A DNA stretch of 64,000 bases, taken from Marimonas arenosa. GTDB taxonomy: Bacteria; Pseudomonadota; Alphaproteobacteria; Rhodobacterales; Rhodobacteraceae. The position numbers and the translations under genes were made by a program. Location: positions 741,784-805,783 of the forward strand of contig NZ_JANHAX010000002.1 in the NCBI RefSeq assembly GCF_030848945.1, in the 5' to 3' direction. Position 1 is the stretch's first letter. Every line of letters begins with the position of its first letter. This document shows, piece after piece, positions 52,501 to 60,670 of this stretch. The notes under the pieces are model-generated. The model was given only the letters and a program-made list of their open reading frames with translations, ran no database searches and had not been told where the DNA came from.

Positions 52501-52673
52501 AACTTGGCCTCGAAGCTGAGCGAATCCTCGAGCTGGATCGCCCCGGCCATGATGGCCTTTTCACCGAGGGCGGGATAGCGCGAGGTGGTCCAGAAGACAT
52601 AGGCAAGACCCGCCACGATCAGCATGGCGAGGAAAAAGTGTTTCTCGTGTCGGGGCAGGATGATGGAGGACAT
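49590..52673 (-). CDS. Fusion protein: permease (DUF318/ArsP-like) plus FG-GAP repeats and UnbV domain
   Basis: A 1027-residue protein. Residues about 10-400 form a multi-helix permease with GVCANCAAPIGRGMYAAG (Cys127, Cys130), the hallmark of the ArsP/DUF318 family. From about 450 it becomes a soluble region with repeated calcium-binding FG-GAP/VCBS blades (DGDLDIVIASTEAGLYLYDN, DINGDGHADLIVGNDF, DLDGDIDVYIVNG, DADNDGDLDLLTHP). An insert with several Cys (about 740-830) interrupts the blades. It ends with an ASPIC/UnbV-like segment (FMSFDAIRAHFGLAGGTD). ATG 52673 is chosen over upstream frames. This combines a transport-like membrane unit with an extracytoplasmic propeller. Function unknown. 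Confidence 0.8.
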   Translation of the reverse strand: MSSIILPRHEKHFFLAMLIVAGLAYVFWTTSRYPALGEKAIMAGAIQLEDSLSFEAKFPVGKDAGIIERIFWSTLNWVNTNKKGMTFGVLFATAMLTALSYLRQRSFRNGFANSFLGMLIGAPLGVCANCAAPIGRGMYAAGLRAETTLSAMIASPTLNVIVLTMLFSLFPPYMAAMKIGLSLVVILLLVPLIVRTLPVREIQPETPDVTGLWRGAADPGIERTENIFQAILSVVVAFIRNFWYITKLTVPLMLLAGFLGALVATLLPSGMILELPFSAWALILIAVVGVFLPVPIAFDIVMASALLSLGLAHGYVMALLFTLGAYSVYSMLIVTQAMGKRAAVLMAAAIAALGIVGGGAAQWYHDWQTDRALKMLLEQSHLQAPREHRAWGAAQAAGLDPWQVRSDDAARIEITRSLFTAASPAADTAFTRIEAREIGIDKPLEFSMADMWPPFWEGRSLASGDIDRDGDLDIVIASTEAGLYLYDNDGSGNFTRTDLPLGDLAGMDIFNAALVDLNNDGWLDLILATYLQGTFLWSNSGGRFGATAPVKLTNNPDTPLAMAMSFTDADGNGFTDIAMGNWAAGWYRRIPGEESRNRILWNDGGLPGARHTDLPGIPGETLSILFSDINGDGHADLIVGNDFDVPDYFYLGDGQGGFEMITHDDGLIPHTTTTTMALKTGDLDADGHPEIYLAQIAGRSSGVSQTLKMQDIDLYCDKIADPAAKQICETNMAIKRWYRSGNNFDPTYARECAKLSGRYKDECRAMLVKDLAIQKRDPSVCALIPKGQTVPRAYCDLHFKPIRPIPAEEGALTHQQILRSNVLLKWTGSAWADTAEKDGIEVGGWSWDTKFADFDLDGDIDVYIVNGTWVPNEVTPSNLYFENDGKGHFTEKSGPTGLEDYLMTASATQFDADNDGDLDLLTHPVNGPITFFRNNSQNPGIAFALKDHAGNRDGLGAVITITDATGHRQQQELQLGGGFMSFDAIRAHFGLAGGTDVTQARVRWTDGQETVIDGPLATGHLYTVTRH

Positions 52674-52860
52674 GACCGGGCCTCGTCTTGAAAAGGAATG
52701 GTGCCGGAAACGACGTCTCAATACCGAATACGGGGCGAGTAAAGACCAAGCGCGACACAAACTCAAGCCGCGCCTTGCGGCGCGGAAGATTTGCCCGTCG
52801 CCGGCCGATCGGCTAGAAAGCTGTTCAGGATCAAGGTTTTCCCAAGGCTGAGCGCTGGCA

Positions 52861-53595
52861 ATGGCACATCCCGTCAAGGTGGATTTCGTGGTGGCCGGGG
52901 CGCAGAAATCGGGCACAAAAGCCTTGCGCCATTATCTCGCGGCGCATCCCGATGTCGGCTTGTCGAAACGCGAGGAGCCGCATTATTTCGATATGGAAAT
53001 CGACCGGGACGAGAGCGGCGACTATTCCGGTTATCACGCCGAGTTCGACGACGCGGCGCTGGCGAAATGCACCGGCGATTTCACCCCGGTCTATCTTTAT
53101 CGGCGCGACTGCCCGGCGAAGATGCGGGCCTACAACCCCGGCTTCCGGGTGATCGTGGTGTTGCGCAACCCGATCGAACGGGCCTATTCGCAATGGGCGA
53201 TGGAGCGCGACAAGGGCCACGTGCCGGGCGGCTTCCTGCGCGAGATTCTGAGGGAGCCGCTTCATTACCTGCGCCACGGCCAGCACCCGGTGCATTCGCT
53301 GGTTGCGCGGGGGTTCTATGCCCGCCAACTCAAACGCCTCTACGCGGCCTTTCCGCCAGAGCAGGTTCTGGTGCTGCGCAACGAGGCTTTGTCGGAGGAC
53401 CACGCCGGCACGCTGCGTCAGGTGTATCGGTTCCTAGGGCTGCGCGATGTCCCGGTGCCCGCACCCGAGCGCGTGCACAGCCGTGAATATGCGTCGATGC
53501 CGTGGCTGGCGCGCTGGGTATTGCGCCGGGTTTTTGCCCGCGACATTCGCCGGCTGGAACGGATGCTGGGCTGGGATCTGCGCGACTGGCGCTGA
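52861..53595 (+). CDS. PAPS-dependent sulfotransferase
   Basis: A 244-residue sulfotransferase. The PAPS 5'-phosphosulfate loop is VVAGAQKSGTKALR (10-23), and the 3'-phosphate binding region is VIVVLRNPIERAYSQWAMER. It has no signal peptide, so it works in the cytoplasm. It is most like the glycan or small-molecule sulfotransferases of marine bacteria. Acceptor unknown. It faces the second sulfotransferase tail to tail with 5 bp between stops. Confidence 0.87.
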   Translation: MAHPVKVDFVVAGAQKSGTKALRHYLAAHPDVGLSKREEPHYFDMEIDRDESGDYSGYHAEFDDAALAKCTGDFTPVYLYRRDCPAKMRAYNPGFRVIVVLRNPIERAYSQWAMERDKGHVPGGFLREILREPLHYLRHGQHPVHSLVARGFYARQLKRLYAAFPPEQVLVLRNEALSEDHAGTLRQVYRFLGLRDVPVPAPERVHSREYASMPWLARWVLRRVFARDIRRLERMLGWDLRDWR

Positions 53596-53600
53596 GCCCG

Positions 53601-54410
53601 TCAGTAGGGCAGGCCTTCGGGGTAGTGATGCAGTATCGCCGGTTCGACCGGTTTCAAGGCGGTGCGCAACCGGTCGATATCGACCGACGGGTAGCGCGTG
53701 GCGAGGTCCTGACTCTCCAGATCAAGCCCCTCGACCCGGGCGCCGGGGCAGATATGCGCGAGCGCGGCGGAGGCGTCGCTGGCAAGGTCTTCGAAGCGCA
53801 GCACGTGCGTGCGGGGCAGCGCGGCGTAGTGCTCCAGAAACCAGCCCATGAGATAGACCTGCCGGCCGAGCGCATCGGGGATGGCGTCGAGCTCGGCGGT
53901 GAGCTCGGGTGCGAATTTCTCGGCCATCGGCACGCGGCCGCGGTTGATCGGCATGTCGACGGTCTGCCACGAGGCCAGCACCGATAGCGGGCTGCGGATG
54001 CAGGCGAAGAAGTCAAACCGTGCCGACAGCGGACCGGTCAGAGCGGTGAACGCGGCGGGATGCTTGATGTAGAGACGGAAATCGGGCGACAGCGGCTTGT
54101 CGAGCGCCACCGCGCCGCGCCGCGCCTCGGACCTGCGCAGACCCGCGCCGCGGTCGGACTGGGTGACGAAATTACCGGCGACCTGGCCGCCCACCGCCTT
54201 GGTCAGGATCACGCCGTCTTCGAGCGCGCTGCGGCGCATCTCGGCGGTAAAGGCTTCGATCTCGTCTGCAAACTTGTCGGGGTCGGAAGACATCTTGCCC
54301 AGGGGCAGCGGTTCGGCCAGTGCCACCGCATCCGGCTGCTGGTTCAGCAGCGCGACGGTGAGCGTGGTGCCGGAGCGGGGCAGGCCGGTGATGAGGGTGG
54401 GTCGGGTCAT
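53601..54410 (-). CDS. Sulfotransferase family protein
   Basis: A 269-residue sulfotransferase-fold protein with LITGLPRSGTTLTVALL (6-22) as PAPS loop and FFACIRSPLSVLASWQTVD as the 3'-phosphate site. It is of a different subfamily from its neighbour. One base separates it from the glycosyltransferase upstream on the same strand, so the two are probably one transcript. The pair suggests building and sulfating a glycan. Confidence 0.82.
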   Translation of the reverse strand: MTRPTLITGLPRSGTTLTVALLNQQPDAVALAEPLPLGKMSSDPDKFADEIEAFTAEMRRSALEDGVILTKAVGGQVAGNFVTQSDRGAGLRRSEARRGAVALDKPLSPDFRLYIKHPAAFTALTGPLSARFDFFACIRSPLSVLASWQTVDMPINRGRVPMAEKFAPELTAELDAIPDALGRQVYLMGWFLEHYAALPRTHVLRFEDLASDASAALAHICPGARVEGLDLESQDLATRYPSVDIDRLRTALKPVEPAILHHYPEGLPY

Positions 54411-54411
54411 G

Positions 54412-55359
54412 TCAGATCTCGAAACGGTCCAGAAGGGCAAAGGCGGCGCGGCGTTCGGCGGCGAGGCTGTGGCTGGCAGCCATCGTTTTGCCGCCATGTC
54501 TCAGACGGGCGGCGCGGGCCGGGTCGGCGATGAGCGCGGCGGCGGCGGCGGCCAGCGCCTGCGGGTCACGCGGGGCGATGACGCAGCTTTGCCCGTCGAC
54601 GGCGAAACTGCGGGCGCCGATACAGTCGGGCATCACGACGGTGACACCGAGCGCCATCGCCTCGAGCGCGGTCAGGTAGAAGCCCTCGGTCGGCAGCGGC
54701 AGGAGGATGGCGTGTTCGTAACCGGCGAGCCGGTCGAAATAGGCGGCTTGCGGCATCTGCGTGGTGGCAAGGTCGTGGGCGATGTCGCGTTGGGTCAGCG
54801 CAGCGCTGACCGCGTGACCAAGCTTGGGGTCTTTGCGGGCGGCGACAAACAGTTTGCCCGGGTGCCGGTCGCGGCGGTGTGCGGCGATGGCATCGATGTC
54901 GATGCCATTCTCGATCACTTCAACCGGCCCGTTGACACGGCCGGTGGCCGTGATCGCCTCGGCCACCGCATGGCTGACACAGACCCGTAAGGCCGGGCGC
55001 GCAAGGTACCCGAAAAGCGGCTCGTCGGGGTCGGCATGGCGGATGCCCTGAACGAGGTTGATGACCGGGGTATCAGCCGTGTCCTGCCCGGCGGCGTCGA
55101 GGATCGCCCAGTCGCGACCGGCGACGAAGATCGCCTCGCAGGCGGCGGGCAGGGCGGTGCGGGCGATGCCTGGGGGAACGAGTTGGTCGAGCGCGTCATG
55201 GCGGCTGTCCGGGGTCACGTGCAGGAGGGGGCGGAAGCGGCCATGGGCGGCGGTATGTGCCAGATAGTCGAGATACTTGCCGTGGCCGCCGGTGTAGCTT
55301 CGGTAGTGCCGCAGGAACAGCATGCGCGGGCGCGTATCGCCGGTCTCGTCGCTCTGCAT
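54412..55359 (-). CDS. GT4-type glycosyltransferase
   Basis: A 315-residue GT-B fold transferase with the retaining EX7E motif Glu225...Glu233 (PTEGFYLTALEAMALG), a nucleotide-sugar site upstream (VIENGIDIDAIAA), and a donor domain at the C-terminus. The N-terminal FLRHYRSYTGGHGKYLDY suggests recognition of a carrier or glycan. It is cotranscribed with the second sulfotransferase and follows the secreted-protein array on the same strand. Substrates unknown. Confidence 0.82.
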   Translation of the reverse strand: MQSDETGDTRPRMLFLRHYRSYTGGHGKYLDYLAHTAAHGRFRPLLHVTPDSRHDALDQLVPPGIARTALPAACEAIFVAGRDWAILDAAGQDTADTPVINLVQGIRHADPDEPLFGYLARPALRVCVSHAVAEAITATGRVNGPVEVIENGIDIDAIAAHRRDRHPGKLFVAARKDPKLGHAVSAALTQRDIAHDLATTQMPQAAYFDRLAGYEHAILLPLPTEGFYLTALEAMALGVTVVMPDCIGARSFAVDGQSCVIAPRDPQALAAAAAALIADPARAARLRHGGKTMAASHSLAAERRAAFALLDRFEI

Positions 55360-55378
55360 GGCCCTGTTATCCCCTGCT

Positions 55379-55408
55379 GCCCCGCCCCCGTTTGTGCGGG
55401 AGCGGGGC
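55379..55408 (-). terminator. Hairpin after array copy A
   Basis: Arms GCCCCGCCCCCG (55379-55390) and CGGGAGCGGGGC (55397-55408) pair with one mismatch around a 6-nt loop, 26 bp beyond the stop of copy A. No T-run follows on the minus strand, so it may be a Rho-assisted stop or a 3' stabilising stem. Confidence 0.4.
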
Positions 55409-55434
55409 GGGCAAGGCAAGGGCCGTGTCGGCCC

Positions 55435-56604
55435 CTATTCGGCGAGTTGCGCTTCGAGCCGGGCGAGGCGGGCTTCGAGCTCGGCGATGAAGATATGGGC
55501 GTGCTCGAGTTCGTTGAGCATGCGGCCGACCTTGTCGGTCAGGTTGATCGGCTGGTTCTCGATCGTCGGGCCGACATTGGGCAGGTGGCCCATTGCGAAC
55601 ATCCGCTCGGTGTGCTCGGCAATCGACGGCAGGTCGTAGTCGTCGCTGAACACCAGGTCGCAGCCGCCGCCGCAGGTGGTGCCGCCGGTGATGATCTCGC
55701 CGGTGATCTCGAGGTTGCCGGTGGCGCCGTAGAGGGTGAGGTGCTTGGTCTTGGCCGAGGAATCCGAGCCCACCGCGCCGGTCTTCATGATGAAGTTGGT
55801 GCCTGCGCCGAACGACCACTCGTCGCCGGTCGAGGTGTTGGCCATCACCAGATCGGGCCGGCCGTTGTTGATGAACTCGGCTATGGTGCGGGCGGCGGAG
55901 GTGCCGCTGTTTTCCTCGACCTTGAGCTTGGCGGTGCCATCACTGCGCTCGACATGCAGCGAGGCGTCGGGGTTGGTGCCGGCGCCCATGCCGATATCGC
56001 CGTCGTCGTCGATCACCAGCGACTGGCTGGGCGCGCCGCCGGCGATGATGCGGAACGGCAGCGTGCTGCCCGAGCTGGCATCGCGGATGAAGAAGCCGGC
56101 CTCGTTGCCGGCCATGTCCCAGGTCTGGGGGGTGAACCCGGACGAGCCATCCTGCTGCAGCCGCACGGTGGGGGTGTTGCCGGTCTTGATGTCGATATCG
56201 GTCGCCGGCGTCGAGGTGCCGAGGCCGACATCGCCCTGGCTGTCGACCACCAGCGCATTCGACCGGGCCCCGGCGAAGACGCGGAACACGAAACGGCCGG
56301 CGGTGGCATCTTCGACCCCGAAATAGCTATCGCCACCGCTGGAGCTGTCATTGGCGTAGAGACGCCAGTCGTTGGCCGGGAAAGCCGCAGTCGTGGACGT
56401 ATCGTCGAAATGCAGGCGCAGATTGTTTTCCTTCATGCGAATCGTGTCGAAACCGAAAGCCTCCGAGGCAACGCAATCGTTGCCGACACAGAGGCTGCCA
56501 TCGATGCTGCCACTGCCGATATGGAAGAACACCGCCTGTGCGAAGTTGGGCGTGAGGCAGAGCGCAGCTGCTGCTGTCCATGATAAATATTTGAAGTTAA
56601 ACAT
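55435..56604 (-). CDS. Array copy A: secreted fibre-like protein
   Basis: A 389-residue exported protein, signal peptide 1-24 (cut after FAQA). The N-terminal domain holds Cys39-x4-Cys44 (SLCVGNDC) and KENNLRLHFDDTS. Two modules of the tail-fibre type follow: GDVGLGTSTP (125-134) and GDIGMGAGTNPDASLHV (202-218). The next block, NNGRPDLVMANTSTGDEWSF (247-266), is shared with all copies. Cys311-x3-Cys315 leads into the conserved C-terminal domain CDLVFSDDYDLPSIAEHTER (315-334), GHLPNVGPTIENQPINLTDK and MLNELEHAHIF, then a short coiled coil. This resembles S74/endosialidase-type chaperone tails but lacks an SDxRLK motif. ATG 56604 has GGAGGGA upstream. Role unknown. Confidence 0.75.
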   Translation of the reverse strand: MFNFKYLSWTAAAALCLTPNFAQAVFFHIGSGSIDGSLCVGNDCVASEAFGFDTIRMKENNLRLHFDDTSTTAAFPANDWRLYANDSSSGGDSYFGVEDATAGRFVFRVFAGARSNALVVDSQGDVGLGTSTPATDIDIKTGNTPTVRLQQDGSSGFTPQTWDMAGNEAGFFIRDASSGSTLPFRIIAGGAPSQSLVIDDDGDIGMGAGTNPDASLHVERSDGTAKLKVEENSGTSAARTIAEFINNGRPDLVMANTSTGDEWSFGAGTNFIMKTGAVGSDSSAKTKHLTLYGATGNLEITGEIITGGTTCGGGCDLVFSDDYDLPSIAEHTERMFAMGHLPNVGPTIENQPINLTDKVGRMLNELEHAHIFIAELEARLARLEAQLAE

Positions 56605-56786
56605 TTTTCCCTCCATCGTTGATGCTTGAAAGCAAGATCAGCGCGGAGATCGAACTTTTGCGACCGGGAAAATTACCTACAAGAACGCGCTGGTCTGAAA
56701 CTCCGGCACTCAACCAAGATAGCCGGAAAAGAGCAAAAACGACAGACCTTCTCCCCAAGAGAGAAAGTGAAGAGAGAAAACAACCC

Positions 56787-56803
56787 AGGGAGAATGACTC
56801 CCT
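56787..56803 (-). terminator. Terminator after array copy B
   Basis: Stem AGGGAG (56787-56792) / CTCCCT (56798-56803) with a 5-nt loop. On the minus strand it is followed by GGGTTGTTTTCTCTC. It lies 44 bp past the stop of copy B. A second GC-rich stem GCGCCCGG/CCGGGCGC is at 56819-56840. Confidence 0.5.
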
Positions 56804-56846
56804 CAGGCAACGGCGGGCGCGCCCGGAGGTCCCCGGGCGCGATTGC

Positions 56847-58031
56847 TCAGCGGGCTTCGAGCGCGGCAAGCCGCTTGGTGAGATCCTCAATCACCCGTTG
56901 CTGTTGGGCGATGTAGATATGCGCGTGCTCGAGTTCGTTCAGCACCCGGCCGAGCTTGTCGGTGACGTTGATCGGTTTGCCTTCGTGCGTCGGGCCGACA
57001 TTGGGCAGGTGGCCCAGCGCGAACATCCGCTCGGTGTGTTCGGCAATCGACGGCAGGTCGTAGTCGTCGCTGAACACCAGGTCGCAGCCGCCGCCGCAGG
57101 TGGTGCCGCCGGTGGTCAGCGTGCCGGCGAGAACAGCGTCGCCCGAGGACTGGACTTCGAACAGCTTGGTCTTGGCCGAGCTGTCGCTGCCCACGGCGCC
57201 CTGTTTCAGGACGAAGTTGGTGCCCGCCCCGAACGACCATTCGCCGCCGGTATCGGTGTTGGCCATCACGATCTCGGGCCGGCCGTTGTTGCGCAGATTG
57301 ACCAGCGTGCGCGGGCCGGTCACTTCGGCGGCCTCTTCGACCCGGAGTTGCGACGTGCCGTCGTTGCGCCAGACGTGCAGTGGTGCTTCGGCGCCGAAGA
57401 ATCCGCCGATACCGACGCCGGTGGGGTCGATGTGGAACATCCGATCGTCGGCCCCGGCATAGATCAGGAACGGGGAATCGCCGGTTGGCTGGTCGGTGAC
57501 CACGAAGCCGTATTCGCTGGCCACGATCCGCCAGCTATAGGGCATGCCGACGGCCTGCCCCAGATCTTCCAGCTTGATCGACGGGTAGCCGCCTTTGGCG
57601 ATATGCAGCCCGGTTTCGGGCATCGAGGTGCCGATCCCGACCCTACCGTTGGTGCCGACCCAGAGGGTGTTGTCGAGCGCCCCGGCTTCGACGGTGAAGG
57701 GGCGCCGGTCGGCGGTTTCGTCGGACACCGTGAAATAGCTCAGACCGCCTGCGTCGTTGTCGTTGAAGAGAAGCGCCCAGTCGTTGTTCGGATAGCCGAC
57801 GCTGGTGCTGGTGTCGTCGAGTTCGATCCGGTTGCGCTGGTACTTGATACGCAGCGTGGCGCTGGAGGCGTCGTAGGCTTCAACGTCGGCGCAACCGAGG
57901 CCCACGCAGAGCTGGCTGCGGATCACGGTGTTCTGGTTGATCACGTTGTCGGCCGCCGCAGACCCGGCCCAGAAGGCCAGCACGAGACCGACAGTGCGTG
58001 TAACAGTGCCGGGATGGGAAATAACGCGCAT
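56847..58031 (-). CDS. Array copy B: secreted fibre-like protein (divergent N-terminal half)
   Basis: A 394-residue paralogue. Signal peptide about 1-27; Cys42-x4-Cys47 in LCVGLGC. The middle part is the most divergent of the set (RNRIELDDTSTSVGYPNNDW; SYFTVSDETADRRPF; VGIGTSMPETGLHI). From NNGRPEIVMANTDTGGEWSF onward it rejoins the family consensus, with TTCGGGCDLVF and LNELEHAHIYIAQQQ. Its C-terminal domain differs at THEGKPINVTDKLGRV. ATG 58031 follows AAGGAGG. It ends in a predicted coiled coil (IEDLTKRLAALEAR). Confidence 0.75.
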   Translation of the reverse strand: MRVISHPGTVTRTVGLVLAFWAGSAAADNVINQNTVIRSQLCVGLGCADVEAYDASSATLRIKYQRNRIELDDTSTSVGYPNNDWALLFNDNDAGGLSYFTVSDETADRRPFTVEAGALDNTLWVGTNGRVGIGTSMPETGLHIAKGGYPSIKLEDLGQAVGMPYSWRIVASEYGFVVTDQPTGDSPFLIYAGADDRMFHIDPTGVGIGGFFGAEAPLHVWRNDGTSQLRVEEAAEVTGPRTLVNLRNNGRPEIVMANTDTGGEWSFGAGTNFVLKQGAVGSDSSAKTKLFEVQSSGDAVLAGTLTTGGTTCGGGCDLVFSDDYDLPSIAEHTERMFALGHLPNVGPTHEGKPINVTDKLGRVLNELEHAHIYIAQQQRVIEDLTKRLAALEAR

Positions 58032-58057
58032 TGGATGAACCTCCTTGCAATGAATTG

Positions 58058-58129
58058 GCGTGCCAAAAAGGGGCAAAAACAACAAAAACATTCTACCACT
58101 TAATAGCGCGAGTCGCACTTTGGCACGCC
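58058..58129. repeat. 11-bp inverted repeat upstream of array copy B
   Basis: GGCGTGCCAAA (58058-58068) and TTTGGCACGCC (58119-58129) are perfect inverted repeats separated by 50 bp of A/T-rich sequence. They flank the likely promoter of copy B. A related string, CCACTTTGGCGCG, occurs at about 60763-60775 upstream of copy D. These could be binding sites for one regulator. Confidence 0.4.
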
Positions 58130-58160
58130 GTCGCACGGCAGGGCGGACAGCCTGATGACG

Positions 58161-59372
58161 TCAGTTCTGCGCCCCGGCTTCCAATGCGTCGAGCCGCCGG
58201 GCCAGCGCGGCCAGGCCCGACTCCTGGGCGGCGATCCGGTTGGCCTGGGCCCGGTTGTCGCGTTCGAGCTGGGCGATGTAGAGATGCGCGTGTTCAAGCT
58301 CGTTGAGCAGTGCGCCGTAGCGTTCGGTGATGTTGATCGGCGCGCCGGGGGCGGTAGGGCCGACATTGGGCAGATAGCCGAGCGAGAACATCGCTTCGGC
58401 GTGCTCGGTGATCGACGGCAGGTCGTAATCGGCGGAAAACCCCGCGTCGCAACCGGTCGAGCAGGTCGGGCCGCCGGTGATGATCTGGCCGGCGATCTCT
58501 AGGTCGCCGCTGCCGGCGAACAGGGTGAGATACTTGGTCTTGGCCGAGCTGGCGGTGCCGACGGCGCCCTGCTTGAGGATGAAGTTGGTGCCGGCGCCGA
58601 ATGACCATTCGCCGCCGGTATCGGTGTTGCCCATCACGATCTCGGGGCGGCCGTTGTTCTGCAGGTTCACCAGGGTGCGGGGCGAGGTGGTGGCGCTGGT
58701 TTCCTGCACCAGGAACTGGGCCGTGCCGTTCGAGCGGGTCAGATGCATGGCCGCCGACGGGGTGTCGGTGCCGAGACCGATCTTCCCGGTGCTCTTGATG
58801 AACAGCGAGAAATTCGTGGCGGTGCCGGGCTCGATCCGGAACGGTTCCAGCCCGCCGTTGGTCTGGTCGATCACGGAAAAGCCGATGTCGTCGGTCAGGA
58901 TATCCCAGGTTTGGGGGGAGCCGATGCCGGTGCTGTCCTTTTCGAACCGGATCGTCTGGGCGTCGCCGCCCTTCATGTGGATCTCGCGCTGCGGCAGGGA
59001 TGTGCCGAGCCCGAGTTCGCCGGCATTGTCGAGATAGAGGCCGTTCGCCGGCCCGCCGGCTTCGATCTTGAAGATCTGGTTCCCGGCATTCGAGTCGGTG
59101 ATGGCGAAGTAGTTGAAGCCGGTGGTCGGGCTGTCATTCGCCACCAGCATCCAGTCGATGAAGGTGCCGCTGGAGGTGGTGTCCTCGAACAGCAGCCGCG
59201 GGTTGTCGTCCTTGATCTTCAGGTCTTCGATGCCGAAGGTCTCGCTGCCGGTGCAATCGACCCCGACGCAGAGGTTGCCGTCGACGCTATGGTCGCCGGA
59301 CAGGACGGTTTGCGCGGCCAACGGGGCCGCGGTGAAGACGAAGGCGGATACGGTGAGGGAACGCAGGACCAT
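58161..59372 (-). CDS. Array copy C: secreted fibre-like protein
   Basis: A 403-residue paralogue: signal peptide about 1-20; LSGDHSVDGNLCVGVDC with Cys35 and Cys40. Two GLGT modules (ELGLGTSLPQREIHM; KIGLGTDTPSAAMHL) and the core NNGRPEIVMGNTDTGGEWSF follow. The C-terminal domain reads CDAGFSADYDLPSITEHAEA and GYLPNVGPTAPGAPINITER. It ends with a longer coiled coil (about 35 residues). It is closest to copy E in the N-terminal signature and in the TLFAGSGDLEIAGQIITGG segment. The first ATG codon is used. Confidence 0.75.
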   Translation of the reverse strand: MVLRSLTVSAFVFTAAPLAAQTVLSGDHSVDGNLCVGVDCTGSETFGIEDLKIKDDNPRLLFEDTTSSGTFIDWMLVANDSPTTGFNYFAITDSNAGNQIFKIEAGGPANGLYLDNAGELGLGTSLPQREIHMKGGDAQTIRFEKDSTGIGSPQTWDILTDDIGFSVIDQTNGGLEPFRIEPGTATNFSLFIKSTGKIGLGTDTPSAAMHLTRSNGTAQFLVQETSATTSPRTLVNLQNNGRPEIVMGNTDTGGEWSFGAGTNFILKQGAVGTASSAKTKYLTLFAGSGDLEIAGQIITGGPTCSTGCDAGFSADYDLPSITEHAEAMFSLGYLPNVGPTAPGAPINITERYGALLNELEHAHLYIAQLERDNRAQANRIAAQESGLAALARRLDALEAGAQN

Positions 59373-59479
59373 GGATATCTCCCCAGATTTTTCCGCGGGT
59401 CACGTTTAACGGCCCCCGGGAAGGTGTGTCTGAGCTTAGCGTAGAAAGCCGCAAGTCCGGTGTCAAAAGGGCGCGGCGG

Positions 59480-60670
59480 TCAATCCATGGCCGCAAGTGC
59501 GTGCAGCAGCGCTTCGAGCCGGGCAATCCGGGCATTCTGAGCGGCATCCCGCCGTTCAAGCTCGGCGATGTAGATATGGGCGTGCTCGAGTTCGTTGAGA
59601 AGGGCGGCGGAGCGTTCTGTCAGGTCAAGCGGAACGCCGGGGACCGTCGGACCGACATTGGGCAGGTGGCCCAGGGCAAACATCCGCTCGGCATGTTCGG
59701 CGATCGACGGCAGATCGTAGTCGTCCGAGAACACCGCGTCGCAGCCAGCCGAACAGCCGGGCCCGCCGGTGGTGAGCGTGCCAGTCAGCACTGCGTTGCC
59801 CGCCGGGTCGATCTGAAACAGCCTTGTCTTGGCCGAGGACACCGAGCCCAGCGCCCCCTGTTTCAGGATGAAGTTGGTTCCCGCCCCGAAGCTCCATTCA
59901 CCGTTGGTCGAGCTGTTGCCCATGACAATCTCGGGGCGGCCGTTGTTTTGCAAGTTCAGCAAGGCGCGGGGGCCGGTGGCGGGGGTCTGCTCTTCGATCC
60001 GCATCCGGGCGGTGCCGGTTGCTGAGCGCAGATGCAGCCCGGCCGCCGGCGCGGCAATACCAAGGCCGAGCCGGCCCATCTGGTCGAGCACCAAGGCGCT
60101 GTCGGGCGCGCCGGACAGGACGGCAAACGGTACCGTCGCGCCGCTCAGGTCGTGCAGCCGCAGCCCGGCATGATCGCCGGCAATCTGCCAGCTTTGCGGT
60201 GTCTGCCCGCCCGAACCGTCCTGTTCGAACCTGAGGCCCGGGGCGGTGCCGGACACCATGTGCAGCGTCGCGCCGGGCAGCGATGTGCCAAGCCCGACGC
60301 CGCCGCCCGCCCCGACATGCAACGCGTGCGCCCGCGCGCCGTCTTCGACCCGGAACACCGCACCGACCCCGTCGGCATCTTCCAGCGTGAAGTGGCTGGC
60401 GCCGCCTTGAGAGGCGTCATTGGTCAGCAGCCGCCAGTCGCCATCGGGATAGCCGGGGGCGGTCGAGGTATCGTCGAAGAAGATCCCGATGGTTTCGTTT
60501 TTCAGTTTGAGCGTGCCGCTGGCATCGAAGCTTTCCGTCGTGGTGCAGAAATAACCGACGCAAAGGTTCCCGATGACGCTTTGGTCACCGTAGAGCGCGT
60601 TGGTCTGGGCGTATATTGGCGTGGCACAGGCCGCGACTGCGAGGCCGGCGGCGGCGATCGTCGATCTCAT
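59480..60670 (-). CDS. Array copy D: secreted fibre-like protein
   Basis: A 396-residue paralogue: signal peptide about 1-21; YGDQSVIGNLCVGYFC (Cys37, Cys42). The middle is alanine- and glycine-rich with GVGLGTSLPGATLHM and RLGLGIAAPAAGLHL modules. The conserved block has NNGRPEIVMGNSSTNGEWSF, where Asn replaces the Gly of TGGEWSF. Cys pair in PGCSAGCDAVF. The C-terminal domain ends GHLPNVGPTVPGVPLDLTER and LNELEHAHIYIAELERRDAA. Divergence in the mid region is large relative to C and E. Confidence 0.75.
   Translation of the reverse strand: MRSTIAAAGLAVAACATPIYAQTNALYGDQSVIGNLCVGYFCTTTESFDASGTLKLKNETIGIFFDDTSTAPGYPDGDWRLLTNDASQGGASHFTLEDADGVGAVFRVEDGARAHALHVGAGGGVGLGTSLPGATLHMVSGTAPGLRFEQDGSGGQTPQSWQIAGDHAGLRLHDLSGATVPFAVLSGAPDSALVLDQMGRLGLGIAAPAAGLHLRSATGTARMRIEEQTPATGPRALLNLQNNGRPEIVMGNSSTNGEWSFGAGTNFILKQGALGSVSSAKTRLFQIDPAGNAVLTGTLTTGGPGCSAGCDAVFSDDYDLPSIAEHAERMFALGHLPNVGPTVPGVPLDLTERSAALLNELEHAHIYIAELERRDAAQNARIARLEALLHALAAMD

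Noticed and set aside
49593..52691. A very long open frame on the plus strand opposite the permease/FG-GAP gene
   Set aside because: It is a mirror of the real gene in GC-rich DNA: composition is Gly/Arg/Asp/His-heavy, with no domain or ribosome site, while the minus frame has clear helices and FG-GAP repeats.
58020..58130. Sigma-54 promoter in the copy B upstream region (TTTGGCACGCC...GC)
   Set aside because: The GG and GC dinucleotides are spaced 9 or 14 bases apart instead of the required 10 on either strand.
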